64,000 nt of DNA, taken from the NCBI RefSeq assembly GCF_022682495.2, contig NC_071396.1, positions 53,502,022 through 53,566,021 of the forward strand, read 5' to 3'. The DNA is from Desmodus rotundus (lineage: Eukaryota > Chordata > Mammalia > Chiroptera > Phyllostomidae). The position numbers were made by a program, and so were the translations under genes. The notes under the pieces were generated by a model. It did no database searches, was not told the DNA's origin, and worked only from the letters and a program-made list of their open reading frames with translations. Of this stretch, positions 35,346-47,456 are shown in pieces (within the stretch, counting starts at the first letter, position 1; each line of letters starts with the position of its first letter).

Positions 35346-35689
35346 AATCTCAGCCTCTTGGTTTGCTTCAGGCTCATGGCAAGGAACATAATTTTCTCTG
35401 TTTCCTTTTTAGGGTGAAAGTACACAACTCTTCAAAACTATGCCAGTCAGATGGGTTACTTCCCTTATTTAAAAAAAAAAAAAAACTCCATGAAAGGAGT
35501 TAGATTTCCCAGGGTACATGTATACGTGCATGTTTCTCTGCTCTCTGTTAATCTGTGAATCTCTCCCTGTGACATTTCCCATAATCCTGACTGTGGATTT
35601 GGAATCTTGATTCTCCTTCCAGAAAGGATTTTGGTTCTCTCTCTAGAAGCAGAAATGAGGTTTGCATTTCATGGGAAGTAAGGAGCTCC

Positions 35690-35830
35690 GACCAGTCAGT
35701 TTCAGAGCTCCTGTTCTTGTGGTAGCTAAGCCATGTGGCAGCAGGTCTATCCCTTGATCTTGATTTAGCTCCTTTTGTCCCTGTTCTTTCATCTATAAAA
35801 TGGAACTAGTCTCTGGATCTTGCTTCAGAA
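35690..35830 (+). repeat. MIR-like fragment
   Basis: 'gtccctgttctttcatctataaaatgg' is a MIR core motif. The rest is diverged. Confidence 0.4.
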
Positions 35831-35954
35831 CATAGCTATTTATTTTAACTAATGAAAGGTTGTTAATATGGTTAATTCAATGGGCTCTATGAATGTTTAC
35901 TTGACATATTTAACATTGGTGCAATTTGTGGGTGATGGGTAACTAACACCTAGG

Positions 35955-36167
35955 CAGGGGTGTCAAGCTCATTTTCATCGGGGGCCACATCAGTCTTGAG
36001 GTTGCCATCAAAGGGCCGAATGTAATTTTAGGACTGTATAAATGTAACTACTCCTTAATAGTTAAGCGAGAGCTCGGCGCTGCCACCGGGTAGAAACACA
36101 GTGCCGGCCTGATAAAACAAGGTGGAGGGTTGGATTCGGCCCACGGGCCTTGTGTTTGCCACCTGTG
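35955..36167 (+). mobile_element. hAT-type non-autonomous element (about 213 bp)
   Basis: It starts CAGGGGTGTCAAGCTCATTTT and ends with the imperfect complement GGGCCTTGTGTTTGCCACCTG(TG). Internal 'ggggccacatcag', 'aaagggccgaatgtaattttagg' and 'tggattcggcccacgggcc' are typical of a hAT MITE. Flanking 8-mers CACCTAGG and GACCTAGA match at 6 of 8 positions, consistent with an aged 8-bp hAT target duplication. Confidence 0.8.
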
Positions 36168-36539
36168 ACCTAGAGGCTGGTGATTTAGGTTTCCAGTTCA
36201 GCTTTGTCTAGGCAGTCTGTTCTTCTGCCAAGCTTCCCAGTGGAGGTCAGTGCAATGACTAAGGGAAATGTTGTGGAACAATTTCAGAGACTCACCGTGC
36301 TAACACATACACATAGGTGCAAAGGCATGGTGGCCAGCACCTTTTAGTGCTCAAATTAATATGAACAGCACTGTATTCTGGTTTTTTCATGTCCTGAATC
36401 CTCTCAGTGTATTTTATGCTAGTTTGTGACGTTCTTATATCTATCTCTCTTTGAAAGTTAAGGAACCCATGAAATTTGATCATTTAAGTCTTAGTAGCTG
36501 AGACCTTTCTGAGCCTACACAGAAGGGTAGCTAATATTA

Positions 36540-37065
36540 TGTCATCCCTCTGATTAGAATTTTCTCATTGGTTTTCACTTCATTCAGTAGAAAATGAAGC
36601 TCTGACACAGGCCTGCAAATTCCTACTGTATTGGCCACCCCAAAATCCATGACCTGTCTGACTTCTGGTTCCCCTTGCTCACTCTGAGGCAGGTACATTG
36701 GCTTTCATTTGATGTTGCCAGCATGGCGCAGATGTTCCCACCTGAGGTTTTTGCATCTGCTGTTGCTCTTCTGTAGCTCTCTTCCCAGAGATGAACGTGG
36801 CTGGCTTCCTTTGCTCCTTCAGGTAGTTTGTACATGCCTCAGTGACACCTCCCCTGACTACCCTGGCTAAAATTGCAACGTTCCCCCAGTGTTCCCTTTC
36901 CACCATATATTGATGTACTTACTGTCTCTCCTACCCCAAAAGAATGTAAGCTTCCTAAAGCAGGGAATTTGGGGGGTATCTCTTTTGTTCACTGATATAT
37001 CCCCAGAATTTAGAGCAGTCCTTGACACGTAAAAAGGCACTCAAATATTTGATAACTGAAAAATA
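36540..37065 (+). repeat. L2 fragment
   Basis: 'aaaatgaagctctgacacagg', 'gtacttactgtctctcctacccc', 'agaatgtaagcttcctaaagcagggaat' and 'tgatatatccccagaatttagagcagtcc ... ggcactcaaatatttgataact' follow the L2 3' region in order. Confidence 0.75.
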
Positions 37066-37069
37066 GATG

Positions 37070-38305
37070 CTGTGCTATTGGCTTCTGTGCTGGGTCACCT
37101 TGCACCTCTTTCCTTGGGTCAAAAGTCCTAAGGCAGCTTCTCCATGACCTGCCTTTTTGGACAGTGTTTGCCTAATGGTGATAGGCTGAGCCACTGAAGG
37201 AAGTGCTGCCACCAACAGGAACTGATGCATTTGCAGCACTTGGTGACATCAAATTGGCATACAGTTGTGCAACCTTTATACCTCCTCTCTTTTTGCTCTG
37301 GCATCTCTCTAGGTTTGTGAACATAAGCTTCAAAATAAATAAATCAGTGCTAACTTATTACCGCTTATAATAAATCTGTAAAAGGACATTTAAAACTGTA
37401 AAATGTTTTGAAAATGGTAATTGGACTTCATATAGTTTGTTATACACTGTCTGGCACAAATAATGCCTCTGTTTTATTACAAAATCTTTTATTACAAAAT
37501 CATAAGCACGTAATTCTGTAGCATAATTACATCCTCAAGCACACCATATGACATTTTAGGTGAAATATTCAAATCAAAACTAAATTATTACACCCATATT
37601 ATTACCCTACCAACCACACTTAATAGGCATTACTTATGCTGGACCCTGTATATTTGAAACAGTTAATTAATTTTCTAGGAAGAAGGTTCCCTGGGCCAGC
37701 TTCTCTGAAGGTTTTTTGTATGTGAGTTCTGTTCTTCCCCATCCAAGCCCATGCCAGGGTCGAAGAATACAGCTACAGGCTAGAGCCTGAGCTGACCAAG
37801 ACCAGGGAGGGGAAAGGTAATCAATTTACCCCTAGACCGCAGGGATGTGCCACTCGTATGCATAAGACAATTCAAATATCAAGTAAGACAGTGTAGGACA
37901 AACAGAATTCAGGTTGGCTTGGTATTAGTCTAAATGACTGTGACTAATTTAGGAAAACTAGGCAGCTTAGCAGAGAAAGAATAATTCTTCTTGTTAATGA
38001 AACCTGGTCTTTTCTGGAGGAGTTCCAATAATTCCCATGACACAGATTAGATTTCCATCAACACAAGCACTTTGTACTGTTGGTGGGCTGAGATGAACCT
38101 CATATCCTTGTTTGCTTTCAAAATATCCTTTGAAAAATAATCAGGTCCTCCTTTTACTTGTGATCTCTGTAAGGTTAGCCTATGTAGAAAAGAAGAGAGG
38201 CAACTGAGATAAGATGGCAGGATACATGTTGTATGTATTATATCTCGTGTGTATGCACACATGCATTTATGCACAAACACACACACTACATTGTACCAGG
38301 GCATT
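37070..38305. other. Intronic sequence, no recognised element
   Basis: No repeat family or exon recognised. A short tandem 'tattacaaaatc' occurs at 37476-37502. Confidence 0.4.
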
Positions 38306-38309
38306 TAAG

Positions 38310-38530
38310 AGCAGCTGCTGTGGAATCAGGTGACAAACTGCCTGGCTTCGTATTCTAACTCTGCTACTCATTCAATATGTAACCCTGGACAAACTCCTGA
38401 ATTTTCTGGGCCTTAGCTTCTTCAGTGGCATAGTAATGGAACTTACATCATAGAGTTATTTTAAAGATCAAATGAGATAATCAGTTGGAGTGCTTAATGC
38501 CTGACTCATAGTAAGTGTTCAGTGAATGTC
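38310..38530 (+). repeat. MIR SINE, nearly full length
   Basis: 'agctgctgtggaatcaggtgacaaactgcctgg', 'gtaaccctggacaaactcctgaattttctgggcc', 'gatcaaatgagataatcag' and 'ctgactcatagtaagtgttcagtgaatg' are in MIR order. Confidence 0.85.
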
Positions 38531-38974
38531 ACTTGCTGTTATTATTGATATCAATCAAAGCCAGGCAGGAAATAAAGGACTTTCAGAAATGGATAAGAAA
38601 AGAGAAAGTAAGACATGAGAGACATTATCCTTGAAGGTTTCAGTGTATTGGAAGGAGACTGGTGTAATATTGTGAACTTGGGCTCTATTGTATAATGTAT
38701 GTTAGGTAATGCATGTAATAATGGTAATTATACCTTGTAAATATTTTATGGGTTTTGTAGCTTCCAGATTAGTAGTATGGCCAAGCAGAGCTACCTGGTT
38801 TGTTATATGCCATCAGTGTCAGGGTGAGCTTCACTGGCCACTCCCCTAACCACTACCCCCAATTTGGCAAAGGATCTGAGATACCAGTAGGTTACATGAA
38901 AGTTTAAACCAGGCATTTAGTACAGCAGAGCCTTGATACCCTTAGGAGAAGGTGGCCTCCGAAAGCATACCTGT

Positions 38975-39500
38975 GTTCTGAAATGAATAAACTCTGCCAG
39001 GCACTTAGCATGGGGGCAGTGAGGGAGGCTAAAGCCATCCCTGCTCTCTCAGAACTTCTAGTAATAAGTGGACAAGACAGGTGATGACAGTGCCATGAAT
39101 GACATAATTCAGTAAGTGCTAGGAAGAAGAATGAGGAATTGGAATTATAGTGAGAGACCTGACCTAGGGTGGGGTGTCCAGAAAAACCTCTCTGGGGAAG
39201 TGAGAGTGCTAAGTAAGCGAGATCCAGAGGGAGAGGGGCTGCAGTGCTTCCCCAGTGGGAAGGTGGGGTGAGGGGAATCAACATTTTGAAGGAAGGCACC
39301 CAGGCCTAAAGAGACTTTCAGCCCAGAAATAAATGAGCAAAGGGAGCAAAGGCATGGTGGAAAAGGGTCTGGAGAAGTCAGCTGGATCATGCAGGGTCTT
39401 GTTGACCATGTCAGGGGTTTTCAACTTGAAGTTAAAAACAGAAGCTTTTGGTGGGTTTCAAACAGGTAGTGTTGTTGAATTGGAGGAGACCCGAGTGGAA
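38975..39500 (-). repeat. L2 fragment, antisense
   Basis: 'cctctctggggaagtgagagtg', 'gaaggcacccaggcctaaag', 'atgagcaaagggagcaaaggcatgg' and 'tggatcatgcagggtcttgttgaccatg' are antisense L2 segments in order. Confidence 0.7.
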
Positions 39501-39504
39501 ATAA

Positions 39505-40280
39505 AGCTGGTTGCACACACAGATTTTAGAACATCCTTCATTTTAGACTGCAAGCTTTATGCAAAGAGGTGTCTTGACTTTGCTGCACTCACCAAATTTT
39601 CAGCACCAAGTAGGCCTCTGTAAGTGGGCGTTAAGTTGATGTATCTGGCATTGGGCAATACTTGCCATCTTTATGCATCTGCAGTATAGTTGATACATTT
39701 CACCAGAGGCAGAGAAGACAGCGGTAATTATTCACAGAGCTTTGAGATCCTTGGATGAAAACAGTATGGCGTAGATGGATGCACGTACCACCATCATTGT
39801 TTTTGTTTAGGGCTACGGAAACCATTTCGACAGTTTCCATTTGGCCTCTCCTTTTTTCTTTTAATTCGCTCTTTTCTCTTGATTTGATATGGTGTTCACT
39901 CCGTCGTTGCTAAGAAGCAGCTTTCTGGCTGCACCAGCCAAGTATAGATAGAATGTCATTATTTTTGAGGAGCATTTCATCATGTTCATGATTTTGTCAA
40001 GCTTGCAGCCATTTCCACCACAGGGATGGAGAAGAAACAGTATTTAGTCTAGTACCACTCATATAGGCATCCTTGCTTTCTCTTCTTTATACTCTCTCTT
40101 GTTTTTCTTCCCGTTTAGTAATTTGTTTGGTGAATGAGGGAGCAGTATATTTTTCCCTATTACAACTACTAATTTTTTCACCACAGGAGACGTAAGTGTT
40201 TTGTATGTTCACGTTTGGTTGGGTTTTCTGAGGAAGGAGCACGCCTGTTTTAGCCTAGGCTGAACTGACCCTTGGTCACG
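39505..40280. other. Intronic sequence, no recognised element
   Basis: Nothing assigned; unique-looking. Confidence 0.4.
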
Positions 40281-40284
40281 TGAG

Positions 40285-40490
40285 AACAGCAGAGTGCTGC
40301 GGCGGAGAGTCTGGGCTCTGCAGCCACGCTCAGCTCCCTGCCTGGCTCTGTGTGACCTCAGAAATATTACTTAACTTCTCAGTGCTCCAGTTTTCTCACC
40401 AGTAAAATGGAGTTACAGTCTTCCTTGTCTGCCTCAAAGGGTTCTCTTGAAGGTTCCACTGTGTGAAAGTATCCTTCATAAGTACCAATT
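40285..40490 (+). repeat. MIR SINE
   Basis: 'gtctgggctctgcagccacgctcagctccctgcctggctctgtgtgacct ... tctcagtgctccagttttctcaccagtaaaatgg' is the MIR 5' half and core. Confidence 0.75.
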
Positions 40491-40499
40491 ATTCAGACC

Positions 40500-41640
40500 T
40501 TCGGGGCTGGCTTCTCCCTGGATAACCATTCCCAGAAGGATGTTGAATATGGCTGGTGAGCGTGACCCCAGTCTGTACACAGAACAATTTATTTTAAACT
40601 CTCATTCTGGTGCCAACCAATTGGGGCAGCCCAGCAAAGCTATATTTGTGACTCTGATGGGTTCCTTGGCACAGGCCTCCTCAGCACCATCCTGACTGCT
40701 TCCACCTCACCAAGTCCAGATGGTGTCCAGGCCACACACATGCACACACAGTCTGACTTAGTAGAAAACACGCCAGCAGTGGTGGTGGGATTCCCCCTGC
40801 CACTCTCCCTTAGATACTGGGGATGAATTTGAAGTTGGCGAAATGAACCACATTAACAACCCAGGAAATTAAACTTGCCTGGTTAGCCACAAAAAAGTAT
40901 AGTTGCAGCAGCATCATTTCCAGATAATCCTTCTCAGCCCCAGAGTTTGGAGCTTCTCTACCCCCAAGAGAGTCTCAGAGAGCAGAGTGATATTTACTGC
41001 AGCTTAGGTGCCCACCTAAGTGCCCAACCACTTTCAGCATTAGTAACGTGGGGCATGCTCAGGACCTGCCTGTGTGCTGGAGAGGGTTAATTCCAGGATG
41101 ATTGTGAAAAGGGGAGTAGTCAGCATAAAAACATCCCCATGCAATTGACTGTGAACATAATCATCTAGAGGAGACCACATGGTATAAAAGGGATGTCCGG
41201 AGCTGGGCTTTGCAGGGAAGTGGGCTTTGGGTAGTTAGGGGAGGACTTGCCATCAGGTCAGGGGCAAATTGGTGTCCCCAAAGGCAGCGTGAGTGTGGTG
41301 GGTTTGCTGTAGCTTCTCGTGATGCTCTCAGCCTGTCGTGCCAGAGGTGATTATGAAGAAGTGATAAAAAATAAATATTAGGTTTTGAACTTTTGTATAG
41401 ATTTGGAACATCTAATAATTTTGGAAGAGAAGGAATACCAAGAAGAGAAGCACAGATGGGTAGGGTGACAGAAGCCCTTTGAAATATACTTGGTAGAGGT
41501 AAGCCTCCTTACCCCAGGCAGAAGCATATTACTAGACGTTCCTGGGCAGGAGATTAATGACATCACCAACTAACGGTGTGACTTTAAATTGATACTTGCT
41601 GCTACTTCTACCACTATCATCACCACTATGTGGACCACCA
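40500..41640. other. Intronic sequence, no recognised element
   Basis: No family assigned; a short (CA) tract lies near 40734-40749. Confidence 0.4.
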
Positions 41641-41644
41641 GTGT

Positions 41645-41830
41645 GAACAATAACAGCTGTCATTTATTAAGCCATTGTTTCATGCCAATATTTACTCACC
41701 TAATCTTACTTATTCAGCCTTAAAACTGTATGAGGTAGGTATTATTGCTTCTGGTTTACAAGTGAAGAAATGGGTTTAGAGATGACAAGTGACTTGCTTA
41801 CTATTGTCACCCAGCTGGGAATATATATAT
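41645..41830 (-). repeat. MIR SINE, antisense
   Basis: 'tgtcatttattaagccattgtttcatgcc ... tgtatgaggtaggtattattg ... tgaagaaatgggtttagag ... cacccagctgggaat' is antisense MIR in order. Confidence 0.8.
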
Positions 41831-42579
41831 ACCTGACTCTTAATTATTTTGCTGTACTGTCTACCTTAGCCTCCCTCCCCCATATTTGTAACTTGGAGAT
41901 ATTTTTTGTACTCCATACACCTAAGAATAATAGCACTTGCAAATTATAGATCATGGCATGTTAGTGGGCGTGAAATCAATTTAGTAGGTTTAAAAAAAGG
42001 ATAGAAAATATCGTAATTTATCACACTTACTGTTCCTGCAACTTTGTGTGTGTGTGTAGGTATGTGTGCATGTTACATGGGAAAGTATATTTTATGGGGA
42101 AAACATATTACTTGGGAAAATAATTTGCTACCATGGGTCACTGTCAGAAAGTTTGAGAGCTACTGTTCCAGAGTTTTTTTTTTAATATATTTATTGATTA
42201 TGCTATTACAGTTGTCCCATTTCCCCCCCTTCACTCCACTCCATTCTGCCCCACCCCTTCCCTCCCACATTCCCCCCCTATAGTTCATGTCCATGGGTCA
42301 TACTTAAAGTTCTTTGGCTTCTACATTTGCTATGCTATTCTTACCCTCCCCCTGTCTATTTTCCACCCACCATATATGCTACTTATTCTCTGTACCTTTC
42401 CCCACTCTGTCCCCCTCCCACTCCCCTGTTGATAACCCTCCATGTGATCTCCATTTCTGTGGTTCTGTTCCTGTTCTAGTTGTTGGCTTAGTCTGCTTTT
42501 GTTTTTGTTTTAGGTGTGGTCATTAATAACTGTGAGTTTGCTGTCATTTTTACTGTTCCTATTTTTTGTCTTCTTTTTC

Positions 42580-43008
42580 TTAGATAAATCCCTTTAACAT
42601 TTCATATAATAAGGGCTTGGTGATGATGAACTCCTTGAACTTGACCTTATCTGAGAAGCACTTTATCTGCCCTTCCATTCTAAATGATAGCTTTGCTGGA
42701 TAGAGTAATCTTGGATGTAGGTCCTTGCCTTTCATGACTTGGAATACTTCTTGCCAGCTCCTTCTTGCCTGTAAGGTCTCCTTTGAGAAATCCGCTGACA
42801 GTCTTAGGGGAACTCCTTTGTAGGGAACTGTGTCCTTTTCTCTTGCTGCTTCTAAGATTCTCTCCTTCTCTTTAATCTTGGCTAATGTAATTATGAAGTG
42901 CCTTGGTGTGTTCCTCCTTGGGCCCAGCTTCTCTGGGACTCTCTGAGCTTCCTGGACTTCCTGGAAGTCTATTTCCTTTGCCAGATTAGGGAAGTTCTCC
43001 TTCATCAT
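42580..43008 (-). CDS. Half-L1 copy 2 ORF1, C-terminal part
   Basis: 142 codons, the same start and stop as in copy 1 (MMKENFPNL to LLYEMLKGFI). It overlaps the upstream frame by ATGA at 43005-43008. It carries the RRM remainder and CTD of L1 ORF1p. Intact despite differences from copy 1, which is expected if the insertion is young. Confidence 0.7.
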   Translation of the reverse strand: MMKENFPNLAKEIDFQEVQEAQRVPEKLGPRRNTPRHFIITLAKIKEKERILEAAREKDTVPYKGVPLRLSADFSKETLQARRSWQEVFQVMKGKDLHPRLLYPAKLSFRMEGQIKCFSDKVKFKEFIITKPLLYEMLKGFI

Positions 43009-43416
43009 TTGTTCAAAGATGTTTCAATTTTTTGTTCTTCCTCTTCTCCTTCTGGCACCCCTATAATTCGGATGTTGGAACGTTTCAAGATGTCCTGGAG
43101 GTCCCTAAGCCTCTCCTCATTTTGTTGAATTCTTGTTTCTTCATTGTTTTCTGTTTGGATGTTTCTTTCTTCCTTCTGGTCCACAGTGTTGATTGGAGTC
43201 CCAGTTTCCTTCCCATCACTATTGGTTCCCTGTACATTTTCCTTTGTTTCTCTTAGCATAGCCTTCATTTTTTCATCTAATTTGTGACCAAATTCAACCA
43301 ATTCTGTGAGTTTCCTGATTACTAGTGTTTTGAACTGTGCATCTGATATGTTGGCTATCTTCGTTGCTTAGTTGTATTTTTTCTGGAGCTTTGATCTGTT
43401 CCTTCATTTGGGCCAT
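43005..43416 (-). pseudogene. Half-L1 copy 2 ORF1, N-terminal part, frameshifted
   Basis: The ATG (MAQMKEQ) lies at 43414-43416 on the minus strand. A 2-bp deletion near 43360-43365 ('aagcaacgaagata' for 'aagcaacaaacagata' in copy 1) breaks the frame, which is then open from 43301 to the stop at 43005. The terminal IETSLNK-stop is identical to copy 1, including the shared one-base loss. Confidence 0.75.
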
Positions 43417-43666
43417 TTTTTTTTTTTTTGTCTTGGCACACCTGTTATGTAAAGGGGCGGAGCCTTAGGTGTTCACCAGGGCAGGGTAATGCACTGGTCA
43501 CTGCACAGTGCTGCTGTATGTGGGGGAGGGGCCAAGAGGGAGCAAAAGCACTTGCTCCACTCTCTGCAGGATTTCAGTCACTCCCTCTCCTACCCACAAT
43601 CAAACTGGGCCCCTCTGGTGCTGATTCCTGAGTGGGTGGGTGGGCTTGTGCGTGCTCTAGGCCCCT

Positions 43667-44005
43667 GTGGTCTCTCCAACGACCTCTCCTGTGAGGCTGG
43701 GAGTTTGTCCTGCTGCCGCCTCAATCCCCAAGGGTGTTTTCAGTCAGAGGTTTGAGGCTTTATTTCCCCATGGTGGAGCCCTGGGTTGTGTGGTCTGCTT
43801 TGCTCCCCCGCCAGTCCTCCTGGTTCATCTATGCGCGAATGTGGGGCCACGGGGTCTGCCCCCCACCACTTTGTGGCGTCTGCTTGCTGTAGCCTGGCCT
43901 GCCCCATTTACAATCCGCCACCTCACTGGGTCTGCCAGCCGCCTCCTTGCTGCGAGTCCTCTCTGCCAGGCTGCCCATTGCTGCCCCTCCTACCAGTCTG
44001 GATGA
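43667..44005 (+). other. Antisense open frame in the half-L1 5' UTR, copy 2
   Basis: 112 codons antisense to the element, homologous to the frame at 26431-26766 of copy 1. Residue differences are scattered, and the frame stays open in both. No known domain. Confidence 0.35.
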
Positions 44006-44169
44006 ATGTTTCTTCTTTATCTCCTTGGTTGTTGGACTTCCATACAGTTCGATTTTCTGTCTGTTGTGGTTATTTTTTGTTTTTAAATTGTTGTTGTCCT
44101 TCCTTTGGTTGTGTGAGGAGGTGCAGTGTGTCTACCTATGCCTCCTTCTTGGCCGGAAGCCCCTAGAGT

Positions 44170-45885
44170 TTTTCGAAAGTCAAATAAAAGTAAATGTTGT
44201 TGCAAAGCTACTTGTAAACTCTAAAACACCCTACAAGTCTAACTTACTGCCTTTATTTAACGCTGGAAGCTGAAGCAAACAGATTAAGAATGGCAGATAA
44301 GTACAGCAATGCTGTTCTTCTACCCCTCCCATCCTTTGCAGGTAGTGCTAATCTGTCACCACATTGTGTCCAGTGGAACTAGGACTCAGCTTTGACATAC
44401 CTCAACAAAGCACTCCAGGCCACAAGAAGAAATGTATTTGTAAACCCAGCAATAGGCTTATGCATTGTTGGAGTACAATCAGGCTGTGGCTATAAAGTAC
44501 TGCTTAGAACTTACTGAGCTCTGGCTCTCATTTAAATGCTAGGAAAAGAGATGCCATCCCTATGGCAGCAATGGGGGGGGCTCTGCAATATGAGCCTCAG
44601 AAGGGTTGGCTACTGTCTACTTTTCTCACAACACTCCCCACCAACATCCACATCTGGAATTGATTTACCTCCATCTGCCTCTCAAAGGGTATCTGTCCCA
44701 TCCAGAATCACCATCCATTTTTCCTTGAAACAAAGGTGACAAGACGCCCTTCTCCAAGGCCATTTTCTTTGGAACCTGATTGATTGCAATTCATGAAGGA
44801 ACATCAGGGAACATGGGTGAAAATCTCCCAAACAAGGGCCCAGAAGACATGCCCCTCAGGAGATGCACTGCTTCTTAGTTGATACAGCAAACTCTTAATG
44901 GTCACAAAAATAACTGGGTCTCCCCCAGGTTAAAACTTAATGGAAACTTTTCCACTGCAACCTGCATAGGAAGCCAATAAAATTGGCAGTTTTCTTAGAA
45001 GGCACCACAAAGGAATCCATGTGAACCTAGGGACCTAAAAGACACGTCAAAGACTCCTTCAGTGGAATGCGCAAGGCACAAGAAACTTTTACATGTGGAT
45101 TTTAAGTAAAGATTCAACATGCGATTCTGGACTGTGTGAGAAAGTACTCAAGCAGCTCAATTACCAGCCCAGAAAGCAGGCTCTCAGTGTTTTATAGACC
45201 TTGCTAATGAATGAGTCCCATGGCCTCTGCTGGACTGGGCTTCTCAGTGCTCTGCCAACCTGCCTCCCACACATCTGTACATTCGTCAGACTGTAATGGA
45301 TGACTAGTGCCAGCAGAGGCTGAGGTCTAGGCCTTTCTGTCTGGGATGCATAGAGATCTCAAGCCATTAATAATTCAATCTGGAGTAATGAACATAGCCA
45401 TACCAAGTTGTGAGCAGTAATAACCAAGTGACAGATCCATTCATTACTTCACTGTACCAAAATATAATGGTTGTTAGTCATAAAAGGCACAGGTTTTTTC
45501 CCCAAAAGTTTCATAAGACTTAGATCAATGTGTTTTTTAAACTCTAAAATAAAATGGATCATTAAAAAGGAAATTAATTATGTTGGGTAGCCTCAAGCCT
45601 ATTTATATTCGGACTTGCTTATCCAGAATCACTGTACCTTTTTTCCCCAAAGTCCTTTGGCATTGGGGCCTGCAAATCTGAGTAATTCTTACTTACTAAT
45701 TAAATCCAAGAAATGGAACACAGCTCCAGACTTTGAAAGGGGAGGTTGGGATAGTTGAATACTTCCCCCTAAAATCATTATTAATAATTTGAGATATTAT
45801 GAGCGAGTAGCTGCATTGAGAATAGTTTTTTTTTATGTCTACTGAGAAACTTCCATCATCTTTTAACACCTCAGTGAACAAACAT
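44170..45885. other. Intronic sequence, no recognised element
   Basis: About 1.7 kb without a recognised repeat. An 8-G run lies at 44573-44580. No exon seen. Confidence 0.45.
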
Positions 45886-45889
45886 TGTT

Positions 45890-46200
45890 GTGCTTCTCCT
45901 GGACCAAGCTCGCACGGTGCCTGGCAGTGGTGGTGCCACATAAAATAAGCACAGTCTCTATCCTAAGATAGTAATATAGACAATAATCACATATAATAAA
46001 TACAGGATTGGGACAACACTTCTGCCTTCATTAAGAGGTGGAAGATTGAAGAAAGACTAGACAGAGACTGCAGAAAGCAAGGGAGCCATTGGATCTGAGC
46101 CATGCAGATCACCAGTTTGCGAAGCAGAGAGAGAAGAGTAAGAACATTTTAGGCAGAAAAATGACAAAGGCAGATGGGTGGGAAAGTAGAAAGTAGGAAC
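45890..46200 (-). repeat. L2 fragment, antisense
   Basis: 'aagctcgcacggtgcctggcagtgg', 'gcacagtctctatcctaa' and 'ttttaggcagaaaaatgacaaagg' match antisense L2 in order, diverged. Confidence 0.5.
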
Positions 46201-47162
46201 AGATAGTGAATTATACTAATTACTTCATTTCCCATTCACTGTCACATTTAATCTACACAGCAACCTCATGAAGTAGGTACATTTTACACCCATCCACCCC
46301 CATTTTTAAGATGAGGAGCCCAGCTTTGGGGATCCAAGATGGTGGCAGAGTAGGTGGAAGTTACAGTCACCTCCTCCCAGGACCAAATTGGAATTACAAC
46401 TAAATTATAGAACAATTAGCCTGAATAACAAGCTGAGGACTAGCTGAAGAGTACTCTTATTACCAAAGATTTAGGGAAGAAGCCCCATCGAGACTGTTCC
46501 AAACAGGTTGTCCAGGGCCAGTCACAGGTAGTGTCTGCGTTAGGCTGCACCAGAATCTCTTCCAGGAGACACAGAACCGACACACCCAGTAGCCAGCATC
46601 AGAAAACATCAGGGCAGAATCCAATAAGCTTCACGAGCAGCATATCCAAAGGGAGATCTTGACAGGCACCAGACCTGGCTGACATGAATCTGTTCCATGT
46701 GGTCAGTACCTGCACAGCAGCTCACATACCGTGGGCAGGGTTGAGCCTCACAGTCAGCCAGCTTGAGAATTGATCCCATGCATAAGTAGGCTAGTATTAA
46801 TCAAGCTTCAATTATAACAGCAGGGTCCATAGAACCCACACAAGAGACATTCCTGGAGCACCCAGCTCAGGTGATCAAGGAGACTGCACCAATGGACACC
46901 ACAGAATACCTATTACATAGGCCACCACACCAAGACTGGGAATCATAGCAGATCTATCTAATACACAGGAACAAACACAAAGAGATAGTAGCCAAAATGG
47001 AGAAGTGTGCCCAAATGAAAGAAGAGGAGAAATTGTGAGAAAAAGAGCTAAGTGAAATGGAAGCAAGTAATTTGTCAGATGTAGAGTTCAAAACAGTGGT
47101 TACAAGGATGCTCAACAGCATGAAAAAAAGACATAGAAACCATACAAAAGAACCAGTCAGAA

Positions 47163-47456
47163 ATGAAGAATACAGTATTCGAAATGATGAATACACCCGA
47201 AGGCATAAACAGTAGGTTGGATGAAGTAGAGGATTGGATTGCCAATGACAAGGTAGGAAAAAAAATCACCCAATCAGAGCAGCAAAAAGAAAAAAGAATT
47301 TTAAAAAATGAGGATAATTTAAGGGGCCTTTGGGAAAACATGAAGTGTAACAACATCCAAATCATAGGGGTACCAGAAGGAGAAGAGAGAGAACAAGGGA
47401 TTGAGAACCCATTTGAAGAAATAATGACCAAAAACTTCCCTAAGCTGATGAAGTAA
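47163..47456 (+). pseudogene. L1 ORF1 remnant in the old L1
   Basis: 97 open codons (EGINSRLDEVEDWIANDKVG ... NNIQIIGVPEGEEREQG). They cover the distal coiled coil and RRM start of ORF1p, ending at KLMK-stop. The remaining RRM/CTD lies downstream in broken frames to about 47840. Confidence 0.8.

Larger units (their letters stand above)
42174..44165 (-). mobile_element. Half-L1 (ORF1-only LINE-1), copy 2, full length
   Basis: Opposite strand to copy 1 and nearly identical. It has a T-run and 3' UTR at low coordinates (42174-42575), ORF1 at 42580-43416, and a GC-rich 5' UTR up to about 44165. The 5' end reads (minus strand) 'gcttccggccaagaaggaggcatagg', an L1-like 5' terminus, so it appears full length at about 1.99 kb. 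No ORF2. Probable short target duplication around '(c)cagagttttt' (left) and 'ctagagttttt' (right). Compared with copy 1 it has a longer A-run before the ORF1 start and a 2-bp deletion early in ORF1. Confidence 0.85.

Noticed and set aside
43005..44273. Possible inverted segmental duplication instead of two half-L1 insertions
   Set aside because: Flanks differ, the 5' ends differ by about 75 bp, and each copy has its own target-site duplication, so two retrotranspositions explain it better.
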